A stretch of 64,000 bases of DNA, from contig NZ_JAAGKO020000028.1 of NCBI RefSeq assembly GCF_027947535.2, forward strand, positions 1-64,000. Direction: 5' to 3'. The translations under genes and the position numbers were made by a program. This DNA comes from Streptantibioticus silvisoli (lineage in GTDB: Bacteria > Actinomycetota > Actinomycetes > Streptomycetales > Streptomycetaceae). Shown here piece by piece: positions 18,755 to 26,807 of the stretch (the first letter of the stretch is position 1; every line of letters begins with the position of its first letter). Below the pieces are notes generated by a model. It saw only the letters and a list, made by a program, of their open reading frames with translations, made no database searches and was not told the DNA's origin.

Positions 18755-20022
18755 CCGACGCCCCCGGTCCCGCGGCGACCCGCCACATCGTCCCGCGGCC
18801 CGGCGCCCCGGACTCCGACTCGCACGTCTACCGCGTGCTGCTGGTCGAGGACGACGCCGGCGACGCCCTGCTGGTGGAGGAACTCCTGGCCGACACCGGC
18901 CTGTCCGTGGTCCTCCAGTGGGTGCAGACCTTCGCCGAGACCCTCGTCGTGCTGCGGCGCGACGAGACCCCCGACTGCGTCCTGCTCGACCTGCACCTGC
19001 CCGACGCCTCCGGGATCGGCACCGTCAACGACGTGCACCGCGCCGGGCCCGGTGCCGCCGTCATCGTGCTGACCGGTATGACCGACACCGGCATCGGCGC
19101 CGAGGCCCTGGCCATCGGCGCGCAGGACTACCTGGTCAAGGGCCAGGTCACCCCGGAGCTGCTGGACCGCTCCCTGCGCTACGCGGTGCACCGCAAGCAG
19201 GCCGAGCGCACCGCGACGCAGTTGCGCGAGAACCGGTTGCGCGCCCAGGAGAACATCCGGCTGGAACGCGGCCTGCTGCCGGCGCCGTTGCTCGCCCCGG
19301 GCACCGTCACCCCGGTCACCCGTTACCTGCCCAGCCGCGAACACGCCCTGCTGGGCGGTGACTTCCTCGACATCGTGCAGACCGACGACGGCGCGGTGCA
19401 CGCGGTCGTCGGCGACGTCAGCGGTCACGGGCCGGACGAGGCGGCGCTCGGCGTGCTGCTGCGCATCGCCTGGCGCTCGCTGGTCCTCGGCGGCCACCGG
19501 GGCGCCGAACTGCTGGCGTTGATGGAACGCATCATGGTCGCCGAGCGCCCGTACGCGGAGAAGTTCGCCACCTGCGTGACGCTGTCGATGGACCCGGCCG
19601 GCGCGTTCGCCGACATCACGCTCGCCGGGCACGACGCGCCGCTACTGATCAGCGACGGCGCCCGGTCGCTGGAGTGCCGGGCCGGCCTCGCGCTGGGCCT
19701 GCTGCCCGGCGCCCACAACTGGACCACCAGCCGGGTCGGCCTGCCCGACCACGGCGCGCTGATGATGTTCACCGACGGCCTGGTCGAGGGGCACCGCGGC
19801 CCCGGGCGGGCCCGGCTCGGGGTGGCCGGACTGGTCGAACTCATCGACGCCGCACCGCACTTGGCCGGGAACGCTCTGGTCGACCACCTGGCCGCCACCA
19901 CCCGCGGCATGGACGACGGGCGGCACACCGACGACCTGGCGGTGCTGCTGCTCAGCTGGACGGCGGCCGGCCGGACGCCCCGGGCGGCCGTGGTCGGCGA
20001 CCACGGCGACGCCGTCGTCTGA
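18751..20022 (+). CDS. Receiver-PP2C (RsbU/SpoIIE-type) phosphatase
   Basis: A 423-residue response regulator whose output is a PPM serine phosphatase. The receiver shows VLLVEDDAGDALL, phospho-Asp in CVLLDLHLPDASG, VLTGMTD and DYLVKGQV. A helical linker with LERGLLPAPL joins the SpoIIE domain, with metal-ligand motifs LLGGDFLDIV, GDVSGHGPDEA, LAGHDAPLL and FTDGLVEGHRG, ending TDDLAVLLLSW. Such proteins usually dephosphorylate anti-sigma-factor antagonists in partner-switching systems; no antagonist or anti-sigma gene is adjacent. The 4-nt ATGA overlap with the kinase indicates an operon. Confidence 0.93.
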   Translation: MTDAPGPAATRHIVPRPGAPDSDSHVYRVLLVEDDAGDALLVEELLADTGLSVVLQWVQTFAETLVVLRRDETPDCVLLDLHLPDASGIGTVNDVHRAGPGAAVIVLTGMTDTGIGAEALAIGAQDYLVKGQVTPELLDRSLRYAVHRKQAERTATQLRENRLRAQENIRLERGLLPAPLLAPGTVTPVTRYLPSREHALLGGDFLDIVQTDDGAVHAVVGDVSGHGPDEAALGVLLRIAWRSLVLGGHRGAELLALMERIMVAERPYAEKFATCVTLSMDPAGAFADITLAGHDAPLLISDGARSLECRAGLALGLLPGAHNWTTSRVGLPDHGALMMFTDGLVEGHRGPGRARLGVAGLVELIDAAPHLAGNALVDHLAATTRGMDDGRHTDDLAVLLLSWTAAGRTPRAAVVGDHGDAVV

Positions 20023-20042
20023 CCGTTGGACCCCGCCGGGCC

Positions 20043-20210
20043 GCACCGGCGAACCCGCCGACCGAACCGGTGGGCCCGCCGTCCGAACCAACAGGACCGC
20101 TGTCCGAACCGGCGAACGCGTCGTCCGTCCCGCTGCACACGCCGTACGAACCGGTAAACCCGTCGTCCGAACCGGTAAACCCGTCGTCCGAACCGATAAA
20201 CCTGCCGGGC
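20043..20210. repeat. 21-bp minisatellite, eight units
   Basis: Eight successive 21-bp units run from 20043 to 20210. The last full ones are identical (GAACCGGTAAACCCGTCGTC plus C at 20148 and 20169); earlier ones diverge. Being a multiple of three, the array stays open in several frames, e.g. EPVNPSS heptads on the plus strand and VYRFGRR heptads on the minus strand. It begins 20 bp after the phosphatase stop, so I treat it as non-coding. Confidence 0.9.
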
Positions 20211-20293
20211 GGGACCCGCCGGTGAGCAACCGGCGATTTTCAGCCAGTCCTGGGGCCGGTCGGCCGAGCGCGGTCCGGCCCCCGCGGGCGTCG

Positions 20294-20548
20294 TCAGCCG
20301 ACGGCCGGCAGCAGGTCGTCCCCGCCGGTGAGCACCGAGTCGTCCTCCGGGCGGGCGCCCGGCAGCCGGTGCCGGGCGATGATCATCGCGGTCTCCACGT
20401 CCCGGGTCCCGGTGGAGACGCACAGCGTGTAGGCCAGGTCGTCCATCCGCTGCCGCACCTCAGGGGTGCTCTGCTCGCCGTGCAGCGCGAGCAGCGTGCG
20501 GTACTCCGTCATCAGGTTGCTCAGCACCAGCGGGTGTGCCATCAGCAC
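20294..20548 (-). CDS. DUF5133-family protein
   Basis: An 84-residue small protein: VLMAHPLVLSNLMTEYRTLL, then RMDDLAYTLCVSTGTRDVE and an end RLPGARPEDDSVL. It matches the Streptomyces DUF5133 family of unknown function, recognised by the TLCxxTGTRDV core. The GTG at 20548 is placed 6 nt after GAGGAG; the frame is open to 20674 but that part lacks coding character. A second member lies 215 bp away on the opposite strand, so the two share a divergent promoter region. Confidence 0.82.
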   Translation of the reverse strand: MLMAHPLVLSNLMTEYRTLLALHGEQSTPEVRQRMDDLAYTLCVSTGTRDVETAMIIARHRLPGARPEDDSVLTGGDDLLPAVG

Positions 20549-20762
20549 GGTGATCTCCTCAGACCGTCCGGTCACTCGGTGCCAGATCGGCGGGCACCTC
20601 CGCTCGTCTACCCCGGCCGGGCCGCGTACACGCGGAAGCCGTTGCCGACCACCGGAATCCAGCCGCTTCCGCACGAACCCCGCATCGACGCGTCATTGCT
20701 GGGTATGGGCACAATGGAGCGCCACGCGACGATGACGTGGACAAGTGAACGGAGAGTTCCGA

Positions 20763-20966
20763 ATGCAGACCCCGCACCCTCCTGCCCTGCGGAAGCTGAT
20801 CACTCGGTACGAGACCCTGCGTGCCGCGTACGTCACCGCAGGGGACCCGCAGGCACGCAGTGTCATGAACGAGGCGGCCTACACGCTGTGCCTGGCCACC
20901 GGCACCCGGGACGTCGACACGGCGCTCCTCGTCGGCCAGCACCGGCTGTCCGGACCGAAGAGCTGA
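20763..20966 (+). CDS. DUF5133-family protein, second copy
   Basis: A 67-residue paralogue: MQTPHPPALRKLITRYETL, AAYTLCLATGTRDVDTALL and RLSGPKS. It lacks the acidic tail of the first copy. ATG 20763 follows GGAGAG. It shares the N-terminal helix and the YTLCxxTGTRDV core with the divergent neighbour, so the pair probably arose by duplication. Function is unknown. Confidence 0.8.
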   Translation: MQTPHPPALRKLITRYETLRAAYVTAGDPQARSVMNEAAYTLCLATGTRDVDTALLVGQHRLSGPKS

Positions 20967-21064
20967 CCGGTCCCACCCGCTGGCCGGAACCGGTCGGCAC
21001 ACCACCCGCCAACGCCCTGTTCTCCGGCCAGGTCTAGCGTTTTCCCCACCAGAGGGGGGAACTC

Positions 21065-21850
21065 ATGGAGGACAGCACCGGCCCACGTGGGGCCGAGCAC
21101 CGAGCGGGACCCGCCGGGGAATCCCCGGCGTGGGAGTCGCGGATCCAGGCATTCGCCGTCCGGCGCCGCGGCAAGGCGGTGCGTTGGGCGGTACTGGCGT
21201 GGCTCGTCGCCTCGTTCGTGCTGTTCACCGTCGAACAGAGCCCGATCCACAGTGACCCGAACGGCCTGGCCGATGATGTCCAGGCCGGCAACACGTCGGT
21301 GGTCCGGGTCCACACCGACTCCTCCCGGCTGTACGTGCACTGGCGCGACGGCCCGTTACTCTCCAAGACGCTGTCGCAGCCCCTGGGTGACGACCTGTCG
21401 GCCCAGCCCGCCGGGTTCGAGGACCACATCCGCTTCCTGCTGCGGGACAGCGGCCGCAGCGTCCGCTTCACCGGCGGCGACAGCGCGGTCGACGGCCCCG
21501 GCGCCCTCAGCGCGATCCTGCCGGCCGACTACCCGTTCTTCCTCAGCCCGGTCTGGACGGCCGCCGGCACCGTCACCATCGGCCTGCTGCTCACCGTCGC
21601 CGCCTTCTGCCTCCCCGGCCGCCGTTCGTCGTTCCGGCCCGCCTGGCCCGCGCTGACCCTGCTGACCGGCGCCGGCTTCTTCACCTACCTGTGGATGGAA
21701 CCGGCGCCCCTGCTGCGCCTTCCCTCCCGCCGCGGCAGCCCCGCCTCCGTCGCCGGCGGCCGCTCCTGCCTCGGCGTCCTGCTGACGTTCGTGCTGATGG
21801 GCGCCGGCGCCTACGCGATCCCCGTGATCCTGGGCCTGCTGTACGGCTGA
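21065..21850 (+). CDS. Membrane protein of unknown function
   Basis: A 261-residue protein with an N-terminal cytosolic tail and TM1 (AVLAWLVASFVLFTV). An extracellular stretch of about 85 residues includes RVHTDSSRLYVHWRDG. Three further hydrophobic segments follow (AAGTVTIGLLLTVAAFC, ALTLLTGAGFFTYLWM, VLLTFVLMGAGAYAIPVIL). GAGGGGGGA stands just before the ATG. I recognise no family and the flanking genes give no hint. Confidence 0.75.
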   Translation: MEDSTGPRGAEHRAGPAGESPAWESRIQAFAVRRRGKAVRWAVLAWLVASFVLFTVEQSPIHSDPNGLADDVQAGNTSVVRVHTDSSRLYVHWRDGPLLSKTLSQPLGDDLSAQPAGFEDHIRFLLRDSGRSVRFTGGDSAVDGPGALSAILPADYPFFLSPVWTAAGTVTIGLLLTVAAFCLPGRRSSFRPAWPALTLLTGAGFFTYLWMEPAPLLRLPSRRGSPASVAGGRSCLGVLLTFVLMGAGAYAIPVILGLLYG

Positions 21851-22050
21851 CCCGGCGTCACGGCTGGGCGTTCCGGCGGGAGCGGCCGGCTCGCGCCGCC
21901 GGCCACGCCGCCGGGGTCGCCCCGGTACCGCCGCCGGGTCTCCACGCCTCCCGTGCCGCAAGGCGCCCCCCTCGCACCGCCCGGGCCCGCACCCGCGCCG
22001 CCCGGGTGCTCCCTCGCGCCGCGGGCCGTCCCCCCGCGACGTCCCCCGCC

Positions 22051-22818
22051 TCACCCCGCGATGACCGCGACGCCGACCCGGCCGCCGTCCACGTCCAGCA
22101 CCGTGCCGTGGACGAACGCCGCCTCGTCGCAGGCCAGGTAGACGGCGGCGTGGGCGACGGCGCCGGGCGGGCCGACGGTGCCGGCCGGGGTGCCGTTCAT
22201 CATGAAGGCGCCGGGGAGGACCTGGCCGGCCGGGGCCGGGGTGTGGACGACGCCGGGGGAGATGGCGTTGACGCGGATGCCGCGCGGCCCGAACTCGGCG
22301 GCCCAGGCCCGGGTCAGCGTCTCGACCGCGCCCTTGGAGGAGCTGTAGAGCCCGCCCGTCGGGACGCCGAGCCGGGCGATCCACGAGCCGAGGTTGACGA
22401 TCGCGCCGCCACCCGCCGCGATCATGCCCGGCACGACGGCCGCGGTGAGGAAGAACGGCGCCTTGACGTTGACCGCGTACACCCGGTCGAACGTCTCCTC
22501 GTCGGTGTCGAGGGTGCTGGCGGCGGGGTAGATCCCGGCGTTGTTGACCAGGATGTCGATCCGGCCGCCGAGCAGACCGCCGGCCGCGGCGGCGAGTTCC
22601 CGCCCGGCCCGGGCCGACCCGTCGAGGTCGGCCGGGGCGAAGTCGGCGCGTCCGCCGGCCGAGCGGATCTCGTCCAGCACGGCGGCGCCGCGTTCCGCGT
22701 CCCGCCCGGAGACGACGACGTGCGCGCCCTCGGCCGCGAACGCCACGGCGATCGCCCGCCCGATGTTGCTGGTCGCCCCGGTGACGAGGGCGGTCTTGCC
22801 GGCCAGACGTGCGGGCAT
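22051..22818 (-). CDS. Short-chain dehydrogenase/reductase
   Basis: A 255-residue classical SDR: TGATSNIGRAIA at the N-terminus, NNAGIYPA, catalytic Ser in VNLGSWIARLG and YSSSKGAVETL with Tyr/Lys, then the PG motif in AISPGVVHTPAP. It is complete, with a normal C-terminal GTVLDVDGG. Substrate unknown. Two TGGACCG-type palindromes lie about 150-200 bp upstream (22967-23013), which suggests TetR-like repression. The upstream TetR gene on the same strand has a different box in front of it. Confidence 0.9.
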   Translation of the reverse strand: MPARLAGKTALVTGATSNIGRAIAVAFAAEGAHVVVSGRDAERGAAVLDEIRSAGGRADFAPADLDGSARAGRELAAAAGGLLGGRIDILVNNAGIYPAASTLDTDEETFDRVYAVNVKAPFFLTAAVVPGMIAAGGGAIVNLGSWIARLGVPTGGLYSSSKGAVETLTRAWAAEFGPRGIRVNAISPGVVHTPAPAGQVLPGAFMMNGTPAGTVGPPGAVAHAAVYLACDEAAFVHGTVLDVDGGRVGVAVIAG

Positions 22819-22966
22819 GGGGTTGCTCCTTCTGAGGTGGACGCCGCGGGCGCCGGTCGCGGGACGCGGCGGGGGATCCCGCCGCAGGGCGCGGCGGACT
22901 CACGTCGCGGGACGCCACGGACCCCCATCGCGGGACGCTGCGGGGAGCGGTCGCGCGAGACGTTCG

Positions 22967-23013
22967 TTGGACCGATCGGTCCAACGCTAACTCATGATGG
23001 ACCGAACGGTCCA
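22967..23013. promoter_or_regulatory. Two TetR-type palindromic boxes upstream of the SDR
   Basis: TTGGACCGATCGGTCCAA (22967-22984) is a perfect 18-bp palindrome. TGGACCGAACGGTCCA (22998-23013) repeats it with a two-base centre mismatch. Centres are 30 bp apart, in the leader region of the SDR gene. The surrounding 22819-23181 contains no gene. Confidence 0.8.
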
Positions 23014-23181
23014 CTGTGCTGGTTCTCGTGTGCCCGGAGTCGGGGGATGGCGCTGGGATCGTCGGTGCCCCGGGGCCTGTTGCGCGCTCAGGGTCCCGGT
23101 GGGCACGTGGACGCGTTGGGTGGCGCCGGTGTGCGCGCCCGCGCGGTGGCCCCGCCCGGTCCTCGGTCGGTCGGTCGTCGG

Positions 23182-23790
23182 TCAGTCCTGGGCGGTCGCT
23201 TCCTGCGGGGGGTCGAGGCCCAGGACTCCGGCGGTGAAGTGCGCCAGCTGCGCGCGCAGTCTCTCGCGCGGTACGCGCTCCTGGCCGGCCAGGTGCTCGA
23301 CGAGGTCGGCCCGGGTGGCGGCGAGCAGGGCGTGGGCGGTGAAGCCGGTGTCGGCCAGGCCGGGGATCTGCTCCAGTGCCGCCCGCAGCAGGGTGTGCCA
23401 GCGCTCGTAGTGCTCCGCCTGGTACGGGCTGCCGCTCCCGCTCTCCTCCAGGGCCAGCGCGAGGCGGCGGTTGTCGAGCTTGAAGCACAGGACCGCGTCG
23501 AGCAGGGCGGGTACCCGCTGGCGCGGCGCGGTGGTGGGCCCCAGCGGCGGCGGGCCCGCCTCGGCGGCCGCCCTGACCGGTTCGAGCCGCGCCTCGTACA
23601 GCGCGCGGAGCAGTCCGGGGCGGTCGCCGAAGGCCCGGAAGAGCGTGCCCTTGCCGACGCCGGCCGCCGCGGCGATGTCGGCCATGGTGACGTCCTCGGG
23701 GCTCGCGTGGCGGGCGAAGAGGGCGTCGGCGGCCACGAGGACGGCCTCCCGGTTGCGGGCGGCGTCCTTGCGGGGCTTGCGCTCGGGCAT
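23182..23790 (-). CDS. TetR-family transcriptional regulator
   Basis: A 202-residue regulator. The HTH is FARHASPEDVTMADIAAAAG followed by VGKGTLFRAFGDRPGLLRAL, the classic TetR recognition helix. The C-terminal ligand domain (LDAVLCFKLDNRRLALALEE) is of the type found in many drug-responsive TetR proteins. ATG 23790 with GGAG upstream is preferred over the frame open to 23994, which would cross the operator. It is divergent from a SnoaL-like gene and an NAD(P)-binding gene and is probably their repressor through the two boxes between them. Confidence 0.9.
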   Translation of the reverse strand: MPERKPRKDAARNREAVLVAADALFARHASPEDVTMADIAAAAGVGKGTLFRAFGDRPGLLRALYEARLEPVRAAAEAGPPPLGPTTAPRQRVPALLDAVLCFKLDNRRLALALEESGSGSPYQAEHYERWHTLLRAALEQIPGLADTGFTAHALLAATRADLVEHLAGQERVPRERLRAQLAHFTAGVLGLDPPQEATAQD

Positions 23791-23814
23791 GCGGCTCCTT
23801 CGTTCGTCCTCTGC

Positions 23815-23863
23815 TTGCAAAGCGGACCCCGGGTCCGTATCGTCAAAGCGGACCCTGGGTCCG
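23815..23863 (+). promoter_or_regulatory. Promoter with operator filling the -35/-10 spacer, plus second operator
   Basis: TTGCAA (23815-23820) and TATCGT (23838-23843) are spaced exactly 17 bp. The first box CGGACCCCGGGTCCG (23823-23837) occupies that spacer. A second box CGGACCCTGGGTCCG (23849-23863) lies 26 bp further on. Both are 7-1-7 palindromes, so the divergent TetR would block polymerase directly. Confidence 0.8.
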
Positions 23864-23887
23864 GATTCTACGAGATGGAGGACACCC

Positions 23888-24313
23888 GTGTCCGCACCGA
23901 CTTCCCCGGCCGATCTGTACCGCCGCGGTCTGCGGCTGCTGCTGGACAAGGACATCGCCGGCTGGGTCGGCCTGTGGGCCGAGGACGGCGTCATGGAGTT
24001 CCCCTTCGCCCCCGACGGCCGGCCCGGGCGTCTGGAGGGCCGGAAGGCCGTCGCCGACTACATGCGCGACTACCCCGACCACATCGACCTGCACGGCTTC
24101 CCCGCCCTGCGGATCCACCGGACCACCGATCCGGCGACCATCGTGGCCGAGATGCGCGGCGTCGGCCGCCTGGTGAAGACCGGCCGCCCGTTCGACATGA
24201 CCTACATCGCCGTCGTGACCGCTCAGGACGGCCGCATCACCTCCTACCGCGACTACTGGAACCCGCTCGCCGTCCTCGAACCCGGCGCCGACTTCGCAGG
24301 GAGCGGCCGATGA
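23888..24313 (+). CDS. SnoaL-like (NTF2-fold) protein
   Basis: A 141-residue NTF2-like protein: ADLYRRGLRLLLDKDIAGWV, LWAEDGVMEFPFAPDG, then GRKAVADYMRDYP and GRITSYRDYWNPLAV, the usual SnoaL-like layout. Members are small isomerases or hydrolases, or accessory proteins. GTG 23888 has GGAGG six bases upstream. Its stop overlaps the next start by 4 nt (ATGA), so it forms a two-gene operon under the TetR-type operator. Confidence 0.85.
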   Translation: MSAPTSPADLYRRGLRLLLDKDIAGWVGLWAEDGVMEFPFAPDGRPGRLEGRKAVADYMRDYPDHIDLHGFPALRIHRTTDPATIVAEMRGVGRLVKTGRPFDMTYIAVVTAQDGRITSYRDYWNPLAVLEPGADFAGSGR

Positions 24314-25149
24314 GCACCGCCGGCACCACGCTGGTCATCGGCGCCACCGGCACCACCGGCAGCCGCACCGCCGCCCGGCTGACGGCCGCCGGCCACCGCG
24401 TCAGGGCCGCCAGCCGCCACGCCACCGCGGTCCCCGGCGCCGAGCCGGTCGCCTTCGACTGGTACGACCCCGCCACCCACGCCGCCGCCCTCGGCGGGGT
24501 CGACCGCGTCTACCTCGTACCGCCCCCCGGCGACCCCGATCCGGCGGCGGTCATGCTGCCGTTCCTCCGGCGTGCCCGCGCCGCCGGCGTGCACCGCGCG
24601 GTACTCCTCAGCTCCTCGGCCATCCCCGAGGGCGGCCCGGCGGTGGGGATGGTGCACCGGGCGCTGCCCGGCCTGTTCGACCAGTGGGCGGTGCTGCGGC
24701 CCTCGTGGTTCATGCAGAACTTCACCGGCGGCCACGCGCACGCCGTGAGCATCCGGCAGGACGGCGCGATCTGGACCGCCACCGGGAGCGGCCGGGTCGG
24801 CTTCGTCGACGCCGAGGACATCGCGGCCGTCGCCGCCCATGTCCTGACCGGCGAGCACGCCCCCGGCACCGACCTCGTCCTCACCGGACCGCAGACGCTC
24901 GACCACGACGACATCGCCGCGATCACCACCGAGGTCACCGGCCGGCCGGTGGTCCACCGCCGGCTGTCCCCCGCGCAGCTGCGCGATCGCCTCGCGGCGC
25001 TGATGCCGCCGGAGTTCGCCGCCCTGCTGGCCGACCTGGACCGGGCCATCGCGCACGGGTCCGAGGACCGCGTCACCGACACCGTCCCGCGCCTGACCGG
25101 CCGCCCCGCGGGCACCTTCCGCGCCCTGCTGGAACGGGAGACGCGCTGA
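24310..25149 (+). CDS. NmrA-like NAD(P)-binding oxidoreductase
   Basis: A 279-residue atypical SDR: VIGATGTTGSRTAARL nucleotide-binding motif, VDRVYLVPPPGDPD, LLSSSAIPEG, then LRPSWFMQNFTG and FVDAEDIAAVAAHVLTG. It lacks the Tyr-x-x-x-Lys catalytic pair of classical SDRs, as is usual for NmrA/azoreductase-like or sensor-type members. It is translationally coupled to the SnoaL-like gene; together they may process a small aromatic or reactive compound sensed by the divergent TetR. Confidence 0.88.
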   Translation: MSTAGTTLVIGATGTTGSRTAARLTAAGHRVRAASRHATAVPGAEPVAFDWYDPATHAAALGGVDRVYLVPPPGDPDPAAVMLPFLRRARAAGVHRAVLLSSSAIPEGGPAVGMVHRALPGLFDQWAVLRPSWFMQNFTGGHAHAVSIRQDGAIWTATGSGRVGFVDAEDIAAVAAHVLTGEHAPGTDLVLTGPQTLDHDDIAAITTEVTGRPVVHRRLSPAQLRDRLAALMPPEFAALLADLDRAIAHGSEDRVTDTVPRLTGRPAGTFRALLERETR

Positions 25150-25175
25150 GCGGTCGATGTTCGGGAAGGGGCGGC

Positions 25176-25226
25176 GGTCGACGTTCCGCGGCGGTCGACG
25201 TCCCGGGACGGTCGACGTTCCGGGAC
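25176..25226. repeat. Three tandem 17-bp units
   Basis: GGTCGACGTTCCGGGAC and near-identical copies start at 25176, 25193 and 25210, with partial units on both sides (25152, 25227). They lie between the NmrA-like gene and the next TetR gene. Confidence 0.75.
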
Positions 25227-25323
25227 GGTCGGCGGTTGAGGTACGGGGACGCTTCACCTCCGGCGGCACGCTTTCCCCGCAGCGCCCCACCGGTCACCGG
25301 GAGCGTCGCCTAAGGTGAAAGGC

Positions 25324-25923
25324 ATGGAGCGAGTGCTGACCGAGCGCGGCCGGGCGACCAGGGACCGGATCGTGGAGGGCGCGGCACGGCTGCTGCGCGA
25401 ACGCGGCGTGCCCAACGTCGGCCTCGACGACATCCGCGCGGCGACCGCCACCAGCAAGAGCCAGCTGTTCCACTACTTCCCCGACGGCAAGTCCGACCTG
25501 CTGCTCGCGGTCGCGGAGTACGAGGCCGCGGAGGTCATCGCCGACCAGCAGCCGATGCTCGGCGACCTCGTCGACCTGGCCACGTGGCACGCCTGGCGCG
25601 ACCGGGTCGTCGAGCGCTACGCCGCACAGGGCGACCGCTGCCCGCTGACCGCGCTGACCGCGCAGCTCGGCCTGGCCGACCCCGCCACCCGCACGATCAT
25701 CACGCGGATGTACGACCGCTGGCAGTCCCATCTCGCCGACGGCGTCAGGGCGTTGACCGCCGCCGGCGCGATCCCGCCCGGCGCCGACCCCGACCGGTCC
25801 GCCACCGCGATCCTCACCGCGATCTGCGGCGGCGCGACCATGCTCCAGGCCACGAACCGCATCACGTACCTCGAAGTCGCCCTCGACGACGCGCTGTCGA
25901 CGCTGGGCGTCGGACGGGGATGA
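25324..25923 (+). CDS. TetR-family transcriptional regulator
   Basis: A 199-residue TetR with HTH RERGVPNVGLDDIRAATATS then KSQLFHYFPDGKSDLL, the LmrA/YxaF-like subgroup. The C-terminal domain includes GDRCPLTALTAQLGLADP. ATG 25324 is chosen over GTG 25315; AAGGTGAAAGG overlaps both. No adjacent target operon is obvious. It could be the missing partner of the orphan TGGACCG boxes at 22967-23013, but nothing in its own leader matches them. Confidence 0.9.
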   Translation: MERVLTERGRATRDRIVEGAARLLRERGVPNVGLDDIRAATATSKSQLFHYFPDGKSDLLLAVAEYEAAEVIADQQPMLGDLVDLATWHAWRDRVVERYAAQGDRCPLTALTAQLGLADPATRTIITRMYDRWQSHLADGVRALTAAGAIPPGADPDRSATAILTAICGGATMLQATNRITYLEVALDDALSTLGVGRG

Positions 25924-26125
25924 GCACCGGGCGTCGAGCGGGTCAGGGGGGCGGCTCGGCGGCGGTCATGTCCGGTGGGGGAGGGGCGGCTCGGCGCCGG
26001 CCACGTCCGGCGGGGAGGCGGGACGGGGACGTCCGTCCGGATTACGCGCAACGGTGACCCCCGTCCCCCGGCGCGCGGCACCGAACCCCCGTGCCGTCGG
26101 CGCCCGGCGCCCGTAGCATCGGCTG

Positions 26126-26719
26126 ATGCCCCCCGTGGACGGTCGTGACATGGACAGCCGTGACGTCGCCGCCGCGCTCGCCGAGGCGACGCGGACGCTG
26201 GCGGAGCACGCCGACCGGGACTGGTCGGTGCCCGCCGGGACGCTGGAGTGGGACTGCCGGGCGACGGCGGCGCACATCGCCCACGATCTGCTGGCGTACG
26301 CGGGCCAGGTCACGGCGATGCCGTCCGACGCGTATCTGCCGATGGACCTCACCGTGCGGCCGGCCGCGGCGCCGCGCGACGTGCTGCGGATCGTGACGGC
26401 CGCCGCCGGACTGCTGATCGCCGCGCTGGACGCCGCCGGGCCCGGGATGCGGGCGTGGCACTGGGGAGCGTGCGACGCGGCCGGGTTCGCGGCGATGGGG
26501 GTCGCCGAGATCCTGCTGCACACCCACGACATCACCGCCGGCCTCGGCATCCGGTGGCAGCCGCCCGCGCCGCTGTGCGCCGCCGTCCTGCAACGGCTCT
26601 TCCCCGACGCGCCGCCCGGCGATCCCGTCCCCGTCCTGCTCTGGCTCACCGGCCGCGGCGAACTGCCCGGCCGTGACCGCCGCACGTCCTGGACCTGGAC
26701 GGCGGCTCGTACGACCTGA
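26126..26719 (+). CDS. DinB-like maleylpyruvate isomerase N-domain family protein
   Basis: A 197-residue four-helix-bundle protein of the mycothiol-dependent/DinB superfamily. It has WDCRATAAHIAHDLLAYAGQ with a candidate metal-ligand His, and AEILLHTHDITAGLGI with two further His (HTHD), matching the three-His metal site of this family. Possible enzyme roles are mycothiol transferase or isomerase. Start ATG 26126 or 26150; neither has a strong ribosome site. Flanked by a TetR gene (same strand) and an unknown convergent gene. Confidence 0.75.
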   Translation: MPPVDGRDMDSRDVAAALAEATRTLAEHADRDWSVPAGTLEWDCRATAAHIAHDLLAYAGQVTAMPSDAYLPMDLTVRPAAAPRDVLRIVTAAAGLLIAALDAAGPGMRAWHWGACDAAGFAAMGVAEILLHTHDITAGLGIRWQPPAPLCAAVLQRLFPDAPPGDPVPVLLWLTGRGELPGRDRRTSWTWTAARTT

Positions 26720-26807
26720 CATGACGCCGGTTCAGGTCTGACGTTCCGTCAACTCGTGCGCCGGAAAGGCCCCTTCGGGCGGTGGTCGAACGGTGCCACC
26801 GCGACCG

